A DNA stretch of 64,000 nucleotides from Halobellus limi (GTDB lineage Archaea > Halobacteriota > Halobacteria > Halobacteriales > Haloferacaceae): NCBI RefSeq assembly GCF_004799685.1, contig NZ_CP031311.1, positions 1,736,001 to 1,800,000 of the forward strand. The letters are read 5' to 3'. Positions 1 through 7,801 of the stretch are shown in pieces. How positions within the stretch are numbered: position 1 is the first letter of the stretch; every line of letters starts with the position of its first letter. Under the pieces are notes generated by a model that worked only from the letters and a program-made list of their open reading frames with translations, searched no databases and was not told the origin of the DNA. A program made the position numbers and the translations under genes.

Positions 1-260
1 GGATCGACGGCTCGATCACGGGCGCGTTGCGGGGTGCGGGCGACACGCGGATTCCGTTCCTCTCGGCGCTCGCGGGGCTGTATCTCGTGGCCGTCCCCGT
101 CGCGTGGCTCGGAACCGTCGTTCCGGTGCTCGGGATCACCGGCCTCCTGCTCGCGCTCCTCGCGGAGACGGCCGTCCCGATGGTGGTGAACCTCTGGCGG
201 TTCCGATCGAACCGCTGGAAGGCGATCAGCCGGGAGTACCGCCCGACGGTCGGCGACTGA
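1..260 (+). CDS. MATE family efflux transporter, C-terminal fragment
   Basis: This is the 3' end of a gene that begins before the window, read in the frame whose first complete codon is at base 3. The visible residues include GALRGAGDTRIPF, the hallmark of the second half of MATE (DinF/NorM type) sodium- or proton-driven multidrug exporters, followed by two hydrophobic membrane segments and a basic tail that ends in a TGA. A second, complete MATE gene lies at 28954-30330 and carries the related KGAGDTRTPF motif. The substrate cannot be told from this fragment. Confidence 0.8.
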   Translation, partial: IDGSITGALRGAGDTRIPFLSALAGLYLVAVPVAWLGTVVPVLGITGLLLALLAETAVPMVVNLWRFRSNRWKAISREYRPTVGD

Positions 261-357
261 TCGCGACCGTGGGAGCGACTCGCGCGAACCGGTGCACTTC
301 AACGGGTTATCTATGTAGTCTCAGGTTTGACAACGTATCACTTGGAGACGGAACTGT

Positions 358-1965
358 ATGCACTCGGTGCGTGCGAGTCTGAGACAGTTCGTGGACGAAC
401 TCGACTCCGTGGTGTTCGGCGTCGGGTTCTCGGTATCGCTGATCGCAATACTGGTCTTCTTCCTGAACCCGGAGGCGTCGGCGGCCAGGATGGGACAGAT
501 AAACGAGTACCTCTGGACCGAATTCATGTGGGTCTACGTCGGGACGATGTTCCTGATGGTGACGTTCAGCCTCTGGCTGATGTTCGGTCGCTGGGGCGAC
601 ATCAAACTCGGGAAGCCCGACGACGATCCGGAGTTCAGCCTGCTGTCGTTCTTCTCGATGATGTTCTCGGCGGGTATCGCTGCCGGCATCGTCTTCTGGG
701 GGCCGGCGGAGGCGCTGGCGCACTACGAGAGCGTCCCGCCGCTGATCGGCGCGGAGGCCGGGACGCCCGCGGCGGCCGTCGGCGCGATCCAGTACACGCT
801 CTTTCACTGGGGCATCTCCTACTGGGTCCCGTACCTGATCGTCGCGCTGCCGATCGCCTACTACGCGTTCCGGAAGGACGCGCCGATGCGCGTCTCGACG
901 CTCATCGCGCCGTTCGTCGGCGTCGACAACCTCGACGGGTTCTGGGCGAAGACCATCGACGTGCTCGCGGTGTTCGCGACCATCGGCGGCATCGCGACGA
1001 CGCTGGGCTTCGTCGGCAGGCAGTTCCTCACCGGCCTGGAGTACACCGCCGGCGTCTCGCTCGGCGACGCCGGAACGGTGCTCGTGATCACCGGCCTGAC
1101 GGTCGCCTTCACCGTCTCGGTGACGCTCGGCGTGAAGCGGGGAATCGCGCGCGTGTCGCTGTTCAACATGGCCGTCTTCGCCGCGCTGGCGGTCGCGACG
1201 TTCCTCCTGGGGCCGACGAACTACATCATGAACACCGGCCTCCAGGCCGTCGGCGGCTACTTCGGGGAGTTCCTCACGATGAGCCTCTACACCAACGCGG
1301 CCGGCACCGGCGAGTGGGTCGGCAACTGGACGGTGTTCTACTGGGCGTGGGTGTTCTCGTGGGCGCCCTTCGGCGGGCTGTTCGTCGCCCGCATCTCGAA
1401 GGGCCGGACGATCCGGCAGGTCGTCGCGACGGCGCTCATCGGCGCCACGGCGTCGACGATCCCGTGGTTCCTCACGATGGGCGGCAGCGCCATCTTCTTC
1501 GAGCGCAACGACATCGCGCCGATGCTCCAGATGGTCGACCAGTACGGCGTCTCCGTCTCGGGGTTCCCCCTGTTCGGGGCGCTCCCCTTCGGCGACGCGC
1601 TGGCGGCGGTGTTCATGCTCCTGGTCGTGACGTTCTTCGTCACGTCGGCGGACTCCTCGACGCTGGCGCTCGGGATGCTCACCACCGGCGGCAAGCAGCA
1701 CCCCTCGACGATCAACCGGATCATCTGGGGCGGACTGATGGGCGGCCTCGCGTCGCTTCTCATCGTCGGCGGCGGCATCGACGCGCTCCGTTCCTCGGCC
1801 ATCATCACCGGGTTCCCCTTCGCGCTCATCTCGGTCGTCGCCATCGCGGGGATGATCTGGGAGTACCAGTCGGTCTCGCCGCTGCTCTCCGCTGACCCGG
1901 ACGAGACCGTCGCGGCGTCGAACGACTCGGCGAGGGTGTCCTCGCCGACCACCGACGACGACTGA
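358..1965 (+). CDS. BCCT family transporter (betaine/carnitine/choline type)
   Basis: A 535-residue membrane protein with about twelve transmembrane segments, the normal size and layout of the BCCT family. It carries the family signatures FFSMMFSAGIAAGIVFWGPA near residue 105 and the conserved tryptophan-rich WAWVFSWAPFGGLF stretch near residue 333. In salt-loving archaea such carriers usually import glycine betaine or other compatible solutes using the sodium gradient; the exact substrate is an inference. The C-terminus is a short acidic cytoplasmic tail. The chosen ATG follows a GGAG ribosome-binding-like sequence near 346. The gene stands alone between the MATE fragment and a small conserved gene. 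Confidence 0.9.
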   Translation: MHSVRASLRQFVDELDSVVFGVGFSVSLIAILVFFLNPEASAARMGQINEYLWTEFMWVYVGTMFLMVTFSLWLMFGRWGDIKLGKPDDDPEFSLLSFFSMMFSAGIAAGIVFWGPAEALAHYESVPPLIGAEAGTPAAAVGAIQYTLFHWGISYWVPYLIVALPIAYYAFRKDAPMRVSTLIAPFVGVDNLDGFWAKTIDVLAVFATIGGIATTLGFVGRQFLTGLEYTAGVSLGDAGTVLVITGLTVAFTVSVTLGVKRGIARVSLFNMAVFAALAVATFLLGPTNYIMNTGLQAVGGYFGEFLTMSLYTNAAGTGEWVGNWTVFYWAWVFSWAPFGGLFVARISKGRTIRQVVATALIGATASTIPWFLTMGGSAIFFERNDIAPMLQMVDQYGVSVSGFPLFGALPFGDALAAVFMLLVVTFFVTSADSSTLALGMLTTGGKQHPSTINRIIWGGLMGGLASLLIVGGGIDALRSSAIITGFPFALISVVAIAGMIWEYQSVSPLLSADPDETVAASNDSARVSSPTTDDD

Positions 1966-2083
1966 TACCGATCACGAGGCGGACTGCGGTCCCCCCTCGG
2001 CGGTGACCCGGGTTTCGGGAGTCGCGCCCCACGTCTCCGCCCGGTTCCCACAGACCCTTAAGTCGAGACGCCGCAGAGACGGT

Positions 2084-2368
2084 ATGGTCGAAACCGAGAC
2101 CTACACGATCGAAGCGCCGAACGGAGACGTCGAGGAGATCGAACTGCCGGAGGGCCTCGCGGACGTCTTCACCGAACAGGGCGAGTCGCCGACGTCTGTC
2201 GTCGGCGATCTCCTCGTCCAGTCGTTCGCCCAGCAGGCCCACGGCGTCGTCCACCACGGGCAGGGCGAGACGCCGGCGGACCTGGAAGCGCTCAACGAGA
2301 AGATGGAGGAGCTCTTCGAGGAGCGCTTCGGCGTCTCGCTCTCGGAAGCGATGGGCCACAGCCACTGA
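2084..2368 (+). CDS. small conserved haloarchaeal acidic protein (94 aa)
   Basis: A short acidic protein with a beta-strand-rich start (MVETETYTIEAPNGD), a helical centre and a histidine-ending tail (MGHSH). It resembles a small family of unknown function that I recall from many haloarchaea, but I cannot name it with certainty. The reading frame is open further upstream, but the ATG at 2084 is chosen because a TATA-like CCTTAAG at 2055-2061 sits about 25 bases before it, the spacing of a leaderless haloarchaeal mRNA, and because the upstream in-frame residues are arginine-rich as in non-coding frames. No function is assigned. Confidence 0.75.
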   Translation: MVETETYTIEAPNGDVEEIELPEGLADVFTEQGESPTSVVGDLLVQSFAQQAHGVVHHGQGETPADLEALNEKMEELFEERFGVSLSEAMGHSH

Positions 2369-2408
2369 GCGGTTCCCCTCTGTCTTCCTGATTTCCCGTC
2401 TCGATCGG

Positions 2409-3254
2409 TCAGAGGAACGCGAGCGGGACCATCGCGAACACGCCGGCGGCGATGCCGCCGAGTAGCTCCCGACGACCGTTGCCGGGGAGCCCCCGACCGA
2501 TCTCTCGGGCCTCCGGGATGAACTCCGTGAGCACCAGGTAGATCATCGCGCCGGCGGCGAAGCCGAACCCCGCCGGGAGGAACTCCCGGGCGACGCGGAC
2601 GAAGTAGAACGCGATCACGGCGCCGATGGGTTGCGGGAGGCTCGAGAACACCGACCACCAGACGAGTTTCCAGTTCGCGACGCCCATCGACCGCAGCGGG
2701 ATCGAGATGGCGACGCCCTCGGGGACGTTGTGGATCGAGATGGCGACCGTCATGAAGATCGCCAGGACGGGCACGACGAACCCGAAGAGCTGGGTGCCGC
2801 CCTCGATGCCCAGGTCGGCGAACGAGACGCCGACGGCGACGCCCTCGGGGAACGAGTGGACCGTCAGGACGCCCAGGATCAACACCAGTTTCTTGAAGTC
2901 CGCCTCGGCGTACTGGTGGGGGTCGACGTCCGCGCCCTCAATGAGGTCGTGAGCGACGAACACGAGGACCACGCCCGCGAGGAGGCCGATCCCCAGCAGG
3001 AGCAGATCCAGCCGAGGGATCGGCTCGACCGCGACCCCGCTCAGCGACACCTGCACGTACTCGCCGAGCGCTTCCAGCACCAGGCCGAACACCGACGCCG
3101 AGAGCATGATGCCCGAGGCGATCCCCCACAGCGCGACGTTCCAGCGGTCGCTCACGTCCGAGACGAAAAAGAAGGGGACTGCACCCAGGCCGGTCGCCAG
3201 CGCGGTGATGAAGCCCGCGACGAAGACGAACCCGAGAGACCAGAGCTCGACCAT
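2409..3254 (-). CDS. ZIP family divalent metal transporter
   Basis: A 281-residue protein with about eight membrane segments. It shows the paired ZIP metal-site motifs HSFPEGVAVGVSF (helix IV) and HNVPEGVAISIPL (helix V), whose His, Pro-Glu and Gly residues line the metal path in ZIP proteins such as E. coli ZupT. It most likely imports zinc or another divalent metal such as iron or manganese. The ATG at 3254 has an AT-rich TATA element (about 3279-3285) 27 bases upstream, consistent with a leaderless transcript. A DtxR-like inverted repeat lies just upstream of that promoter, so metal-dependent control is plausible. Confidence 0.9.
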   Translation of the reverse strand: MVELWSLGFVFVAGFITALATGLGAVPFFFVSDVSDRWNVALWGIASGIMLSASVFGLVLEALGEYVQVSLSGVAVEPIPRLDLLLLGIGLLAGVVLVFVAHDLIEGADVDPHQYAEADFKKLVLILGVLTVHSFPEGVAVGVSFADLGIEGGTQLFGFVVPVLAIFMTVAISIHNVPEGVAISIPLRSMGVANWKLVWWSVFSSLPQPIGAVIAFYFVRVAREFLPAGFGFAAGAMIYLVLTEFIPEAREIGRGLPGNGRRELLGGIAAGVFAMVPLAFL

Positions 3255-3555
3255 ACCGCGTCTAGGCCGCGTGCGACCATAAATATTTCATATATCTTAA
3301 AATTTGGCTGGCCTAAAAACACGGCTACCTGCGCGCCGGTAGACCGTGAAAAGGAGAGGAATCATATCTTTTCAGATATTTCTTCGGCGGCACACTCGCG
3401 AGCGACGAGGACGGCGACGCACCGCCCGCGACCGACCCATCTCGGCCGTTCTCACCGTCGCGGGCGTCGTCGACGTCGAACTCGTCGACAGGGCCGCGCC
3501 CGTCCACGACGGCGCCGGCGAAGCGTTCTTCGGGGTCGCGCTCGCAGCCGTTCCT
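3255..3555. other. intergenic region between the ZIP and YbaK genes
   Basis: About 300 bases with no gene I can defend. The first 65 bases are AT-rich and hold the ZIP promoter and the metal-regulator-like box. From about 3400 the composition becomes gene-like on both strands: the plus frame joined to the YbaK gene and a minus frame ending at 3325 both read with high third-position G+C. Repeated GTCGAC makes the two strands indistinguishable by composition. Neither reading matches a family I know. Confidence 0.5.
3303..3317. promoter_or_regulatory. candidate DtxR/IdeR-type metal-regulator box upstream of the ZIP gene
   Basis: The 15-base sequence TTTGGCTGGCCTAAA is an imperfect inverted repeat (TTTGGC / GCCTAAA) resembling the TTAGG...CCTAA boxes of iron- and manganese-sensing DtxR-family regulators, which haloarchaea possess. 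It lies about 50 bases upstream of the ZIP start and about 20 bases upstream of its TATA element. The match is imperfect, so this is only suggestive. Confidence 0.35.
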
Positions 3556-4020
3556 ATGCACCGGAGAGCCGCGGAGTTCACGAGTCGGGTGCGGGAGCGC
3601 TACGACCTCGACCTCGCCGTCGAGGAGTTCCCGGAGGGGACGAAGACGGCGGCCGACGCCGCGGAGGCGGTCGGTTGCGAGGTCGGACAGATCGCCAGCA
3701 GCCTCGTCTTCGACGCCGACGGCGACCTCGTGGTCGTCGTGACCAGCGGTGCGAACCGGGTGGACGAATCGCTGCTGGCCGAGCGCCTCGGCGCCGAAGA
3801 CGTGGCGATGGCTGATCCCGAGCGGATCAGCGAGGTCGTCGGGTGGAGTATCGGCGGCGTCCCTCCCCTGTGCCACGAGACCGACGTCCCCGTGTACATC
3901 GACGAGTCGCTCCTCGACCACGAGCGGGTGTGGGCCGCCGCCGGAACGCCGACCGCCGTGTTCCCGATCGATCCGGTCGAACTGCGGCGGATCGCGGGCG
4001 CGACGCCAATCGGCGTGTGA
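3556..4020 (+). CDS. YbaK/EbsC-type aminoacyl-tRNA deacylase
   Basis: A 154-residue single-domain protein of the YbaK/ProX fold, which clears wrongly charged aminoacyl-tRNAs in trans. Diagnostic features are the early helix followed by EEFPEGTKTAADAAEAVGC, the KSLVF-like strand here read as IASSLVF, the central GANRVDESLLAERLG helix, and the GWSIGGVPP loop that shapes the active site. The frame is open for 70 more codons upstream, but that stretch is arginine-rich and outside the domain, so the ATG at 3556 is used. Which mischarged tRNA it edits (Cys-tRNA-Pro and others are known for the family) cannot be seen. Confidence 0.85.
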   Translation: MHRRAAEFTSRVRERYDLDLAVEEFPEGTKTAADAAEAVGCEVGQIASSLVFDADGDLVVVVTSGANRVDESLLAERLGAEDVAMADPERISEVVGWSIGGVPPLCHETDVPVYIDESLLDHERVWAAAGTPTAVFPIDPVELRRIAGATPIGV

Positions 4021-4149
4021 GCGAGAAACCACGATCAAGCGGATGCGAGCGGGTGGCTGCGGTCCATCGGACGTGAGCGAGCGCGGTTCACCGGTCGTTC
4101 GCGACGGCGTCGGCGTCGACGTCGGCCCGGCCGAAAGCGGTCGGACGAC

Positions 4150-4187
4150 GTACTCGGAATCGAGTACCGAATACTCGAATTTAAGAA
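4150..4187 (+). promoter_or_regulatory. promoter and palindromic operator of the ACD operon
   Basis: A perfect inverted repeat, GTACTCG-GAAT-CGAGTAC, occupies 4150-4167. Its right arm pairs again with a third TACTCG at 4172-4177, giving three evenly placed half-sites. The TATA element ATTTAAG (4179-4185) follows at once and lies 28 bases before the ATG at 4211, so the transcript is probably leaderless. A site directly upstream of the TATA/BRE could bind an activator or a repressor that blocks promoter recognition. Confidence 0.6.
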
Positions 4188-4210
4188 TCCGCGCGGAGTA
4201 GGTCCGAACG

Positions 4211-6304
4211 ATGGGAGAGCTATCTCCGTTGTTCGCGCCCGAACGCATCGCCGTCGTGGGCGCTACGGACCGCGAGGGGTCGGTCGGCAGAGCGATTATG
4301 GAGAACCTCCTCGACGCGTTCGTGGGCGAGGTCGTCCCCGTGAACCCGGGACGAGAGGAGGTCTTCGGACTGCCGGCGCTCGACAGCGTCGCCGACTCGG
4401 AGGCCGACCTCGCGGTGGTGGTCGTCCCCCCGACGGTCGCCGTCGACGTCGTCCGCGAGGCCGGCGAGGCCGGGATCACGAACGTGGTGGTCATCACCGC
4501 CGGGTTCGGCGAGACGGGCACCGAGGGTGCCACTCGGGAGCAGGAGCTGACGGAGGTCGCAGAGGCGTACGACATCGACCTCGTCGGCCCGAACAGCCTG
4601 GGCATCATGTCGACTCCCGTCGGGATGAACGCCTCGTTCGGCCCCGAGAACGCCACCTCGGGGCGGATGTCGTTCATGAGTCAGTCGGGCGCGTTCATCA
4701 CGGCCGTACTGGACTGGGCGAACGACCAGGGCATCGGCTTCAAAGACATCGTCTCGCTCGGGAACAAGGCCGTCCTCGACGAGTCCGACTTCGTCCGCGA
4801 GTGGGGTGACGACGAGGAGACGGACGTCGTGATCGGCTACCTGGAGGGCATCGACGACGGGCAGGCGTTCATCCAGACCGCCAGGGAGGTCACCCAGGAG
4901 ACGCCGATCGTCCTCGTCAAGTCCGGCCGCACCGACGCCGGCGCGCAGGCGGCCTCCAGTCACACGGGCACCATCGCCGGCTCGGATCAGGCCTACGAGG
5001 CGGGCCTCGAACAGGCGGGCGTCATCCGCGCGGAGTCGGTTCAGGAACTGTTCGACGCCGCGCGCGTCCTGGAGAGCCAACCCCTCCCCGAGACCGACGG
5101 CGTCGCGGTCATCACGAACGCGGGCGGCCCGGGCGTGATGAGCACCGACTCCATCGGCGACTCGCGGCTCTCGATGGCCTCGTTCGCCGACGAGACGCTC
5201 GAGGCCTTCTCCGAGACGCTGCCCGCGGAGGGGAACATCTACAACCCGGTCGACGTCGTCGGCGACGCGGACAACGAGCGGTTCCGCGACGCCCTCGACG
5301 TCGCCCTCGCCGACGAGAACGTCGGCAGCGCGATGGTGCTGGCCTGTCCCACCGCGGTGCTCGACTACGGCGAGTTGGCCGAGGACACGGTGGCGATGCA
5401 GGCGAAACACGACAAGCCGGTCGCCGCCTGCTTCATGGGCGGCGCGCGGGTCAAGCCCGCCGCGGAGACGCTCTCGGAGGCGGGCATCCCGAACTACTTC
5501 GATCCCGCGCGGGCGGTCGCGGGCCTCGACGCCCTCTCGCGGTTCCGCGACATCAGCGAGCGCGAGTACCGCGAGCCGACGACCTTCGACGTCGACCGCG
5601 AGCGGGCCCGGGAGATCCTCTCCTCGGTCGAGGGACGGACCGACACGCGCCTCGGCGTCGAGGCGATGGGCCTGCTCGACGCCTACGGGATCCCGACGCC
5701 CGACGGCGACATCGTCGACGCGCCGGCCGACGCGCTGGAGGTCGCAGAGCGGATCGACGGCGACGTCGTGATGAAGATCGTCAGCCCCGACATCCTGCAC
5801 AAGTCCGACATCGGGGGCGTCAAGGTCGGCGTCCCGAACGAGGAGGTCTACGACGCCTACGAGGACCTCGTCTCCCGCGCCCGCAACTACCAGCCGGACG
5901 CGACGATCATCGGCGTGCAGGTGCAGGAGATGGTCGACCTCGACAGCGGCGTCGAGACCATCGTCGGGATGAACCGCGACCCGCAGTTCGGCCCGCTCCT
6001 GCTCTTCGGTCTCGGCGGCATCTTCGTCGAGACGCTCGAAGACACGACGTTCCGCGTCGCGCCCGTCTCCGAGCCCGAGGCCGAGGCGATGACCCGCGAG
6101 ATCGACGCCGCGCCGCTCCTCCGGGGCGCTCGCGGCCGCGACCCCGCCGACGTCGAGGGCGTCGTCGAGACGATCCAGCGCCTCTCACAGCTCGTGACCG
6201 ACTTCCCGGCCATCCTCGAACTGGACATCAACCCGCTCGTCGCCACGCCGGACGGCGTCGAAGCCGTCGACGTGCGACTCACCGTCGACCCCGACGAACT
6301 CTAG
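4211..6304 (+). CDS. acetate--CoA ligase (ADP-forming), fused alpha and beta subunits
   Basis: A 697-residue single-chain ADP-forming acyl-CoA synthetase, which converts acetyl-CoA, ADP and phosphate to acetate, ATP and CoA and is the main acetate-producing, energy-conserving enzyme of haloarchaea. The N-terminal part holds the CoA-binding Rossmann domain (IAVVGATDREGSVGRA, residues 13-28) and succinyl-CoA-ligase-like domains with the probable phosphohistidine His251 in ASSHTGTIAGSD. The C-terminal part from about residue 470 is an ATP-grasp domain (ADALEVAERIDGDVVMKIVS, IGGVKVGV). In hyperthermophiles the two parts are separate subunits; the fusion is typical of haloarchaea. The next gene starts 6 bases downstream and is probably co-transcribed. 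Confidence 0.93.
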   Translation: MGELSPLFAPERIAVVGATDREGSVGRAIMENLLDAFVGEVVPVNPGREEVFGLPALDSVADSEADLAVVVVPPTVAVDVVREAGEAGITNVVVITAGFGETGTEGATREQELTEVAEAYDIDLVGPNSLGIMSTPVGMNASFGPENATSGRMSFMSQSGAFITAVLDWANDQGIGFKDIVSLGNKAVLDESDFVREWGDDEETDVVIGYLEGIDDGQAFIQTAREVTQETPIVLVKSGRTDAGAQAASSHTGTIAGSDQAYEAGLEQAGVIRAESVQELFDAARVLESQPLPETDGVAVITNAGGPGVMSTDSIGDSRLSMASFADETLEAFSETLPAEGNIYNPVDVVGDADNERFRDALDVALADENVGSAMVLACPTAVLDYGELAEDTVAMQAKHDKPVAACFMGGARVKPAAETLSEAGIPNYFDPARAVAGLDALSRFRDISEREYREPTTFDVDRERAREILSSVEGRTDTRLGVEAMGLLDAYGIPTPDGDIVDAPADALEVAERIDGDVVMKIVSPDILHKSDIGGVKVGVPNEEVYDAYEDLVSRARNYQPDATIIGVQVQEMVDLDSGVETIVGMNRDPQFGPLLLFGLGGIFVETLEDTTFRVAPVSEPEAEAMTREIDAAPLLRGARGRDPADVEGVVETIQRLSQLVTDFPAILELDINPLVATPDGVEAVDVRLTVDPDEL

Positions 6305-6310
6305 AGACCA

Positions 6311-7450
6311 ATGAACACGCACACCCTACTCGTCACTTCGATCGCGGAAAGCACCGGCAAAACGGCAGTCACGCTCGCGCTCGGCGGCCTCGCTCAGGAG
6401 CGCGGTCTCACGGTGGGCTACATGAAGCCCAAGGGGACGCGGCTCCAGTCGAACGTCGGCAAGACGCTCGACGAGGACCCGATGCTCGCGCGCGAACTCC
6501 TGGGCCTGGAGAGTGAAATGCACCAGATGGAGCCGATCGTCTACTCGCCGACGTTCGTCGACGGCGCGATCCGCGGCCAGGAGGACCCCGACGAACTCGG
6601 CGGGATCGTCGAGGAGCGCTTCGGGGAACTCGCCGCCGACACGGACCTGATGCTGATCGAGGGCGGCGGCTCCTGGACGGTCGGCGGAATCGTCGAACTC
6701 ACCGACGTCGACGTCGCCGACCGACTCGACGCGGAGGTCCTGCTCGTGGCGGACTACGAACAGTCGAGCGACCTCGACGACGTCGTCGCCGCCGCCGAGG
6801 CCTTCGGCGACCGGCTCGCGGGCGTGCTGTTCAACGGCGTGACCGACGCCGCCTTCGACGACCTCGAACAGGAGGCGGTCCCGTTCCTCGAAAGCCGGGG
6901 GATATCCGTCCTCGGCGTCGTCCCGCGCGAGCGAGAACTCGCGGGCGTCCGCGTCGACGACCTCGCCGAGGAGCTGGGCGCGAACGTCCTCACCGGCGGC
7001 GACGACGACGCCTACGTCGAACGGTTCCTCGTCGGGGCGATGGGCGGCGACGCGGCGCTGCGGTACTTCCGCCGGACGAAGAACGCCGCGGTCATCACCG
7101 GTGGGGACCGCTCTGAGATCATCGCGGCCGCGCTCGAAGCCCCAGGCGTCAACGCCATCATCCTGACCGGCGGTCACCGTCCGACGTCGGCGGTACTCGG
7201 CAAGGCCGAACAGCGCGGCGTGCCCGTACTCTCGGTCACCGGCGACACGCTCTCGGTCGTCGACCGCGCGGAGGGCGTCGTCAACACCGGCCGGGCCCGC
7301 GACGAGGAGACCATCGCGCGGATGCGCGAACTGCTCCACGATCACGCGGACGTCGACGCGATGCTCGGCGCGGAGGCGGCCGCAGCGGATGAGGACGTGA
7401 CCGATACGGACGCCGGTCCCGACGCGGACGACGACCCCGACGCGGAGTGA
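6311..7450 (+). CDS. phosphotransacetylase-family protein (BioD-like plus DRTGG domains, no Pta catalytic domain)
   Basis: A 379-residue protein made of an N-terminal P-loop domain of the dethiobiotin-synthase type (SIAESTGKTAVTLALGG, residues 10-26, with LIEGGGS as a Walker-B-like segment) and a DRTGG domain from about residue 215 to 340 (NAAVITGGDRSEII, AIILTGGHRP). The same two domains form the regulatory N-terminal half of long bacterial Pta proteins, but the phosphotransacetylase catalytic half is absent. It begins 6 bases after the ACD gene, so a role in sensing or tuning acetyl-CoA/acetate conversion is likely by context; this is inference. An acidic Asp-rich tail closes the protein. 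Confidence 0.85.
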   Translation: MNTHTLLVTSIAESTGKTAVTLALGGLAQERGLTVGYMKPKGTRLQSNVGKTLDEDPMLARELLGLESEMHQMEPIVYSPTFVDGAIRGQEDPDELGGIVEERFGELAADTDLMLIEGGGSWTVGGIVELTDVDVADRLDAEVLLVADYEQSSDLDDVVAAAEAFGDRLAGVLFNGVTDAAFDDLEQEAVPFLESRGISVLGVVPRERELAGVRVDDLAEELGANVLTGGDDDAYVERFLVGAMGGDAALRYFRRTKNAAVITGGDRSEIIAAALEAPGVNAIILTGGHRPTSAVLGKAEQRGVPVLSVTGDTLSVVDRAEGVVNTGRARDEETIARMRELLHDHADVDAMLGAEAAAADEDVTDTDAGPDADDDPDAE

Positions 7451-7550
7451 GAGTCACCGTCGGCGGGTGACGGATCCGTCGTCGGACCGACGCGGGGTTT
7501 CTGACCGGTGAGTGCCGACATAAATGCCCTCCTTCCGGGCCGTAATCGGC

Positions 7551-7560
7551 GATTAATTAT
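7551..7560 (+). promoter_or_regulatory. TATA element of the 58-aa zinc-ribbon gene
   Basis: The AT-rich GATTAATTAT lies 25-34 bases before the ATG at 7585, the usual distance for a leaderless haloarchaeal transcript, and supports the reality of that very short gene. Confidence 0.55.
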
Positions 7561-7584
7561 TACTACGCCCTCCCGTGTGGGTGT

Positions 7585-7761
7585 ATGGACTTCGACTGGC
7601 CGACATACTTCGAGTGCGCGGCGTGCGGGTCCGAATTCCCGGCGAAGGACGTCCAGTACGACGATCTGGGCTATCCCGAGTGTCCCGACTGCGAGGCGCG
7701 CACCGGTCCGCTCGCCAGTCTGGAAGCCGTCGACGCGGTCGAGAGCGGTATCGCCGATTAG
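7585..7761 (+). CDS. 58-aa zinc-ribbon protein
   Basis: A very small acidic protein with two CxxC knuckles, Cys11-Ala-Ala-Cys14 and Cys33-Pro-Asp-Cys36, about 18 residues apart, which is the layout of a treble-clef or zinc-ribbon fold. Codon use is typical of the surrounding genes (mostly C or G in the third position) and a good TATA element is correctly placed upstream. Such haloarchaeal micro-proteins are common and a number influence growth or stress responses, but this one cannot be assigned a role. It lies alone, facing the convergent halocyanin gene. Confidence 0.75.
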   Translation: MDFDWPTYFECAACGSEFPAKDVQYDDLGYPECPDCEARTGPLASLEAVDAVESGIAD

Positions 7762-7801
7762 CGACGGTCGTGAACCGGCCCGCTGGGGCGGATCCCCTCG
7801 A

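Noticed and set aside
307-1701. A 464-codon minus-strand open frame opposite the BCCT gene
   Set aside because: The translation is dominated by Arg, Glu, Asp and His in a pattern mirroring the membrane protein codons on the other strand; no domain is recognisable.
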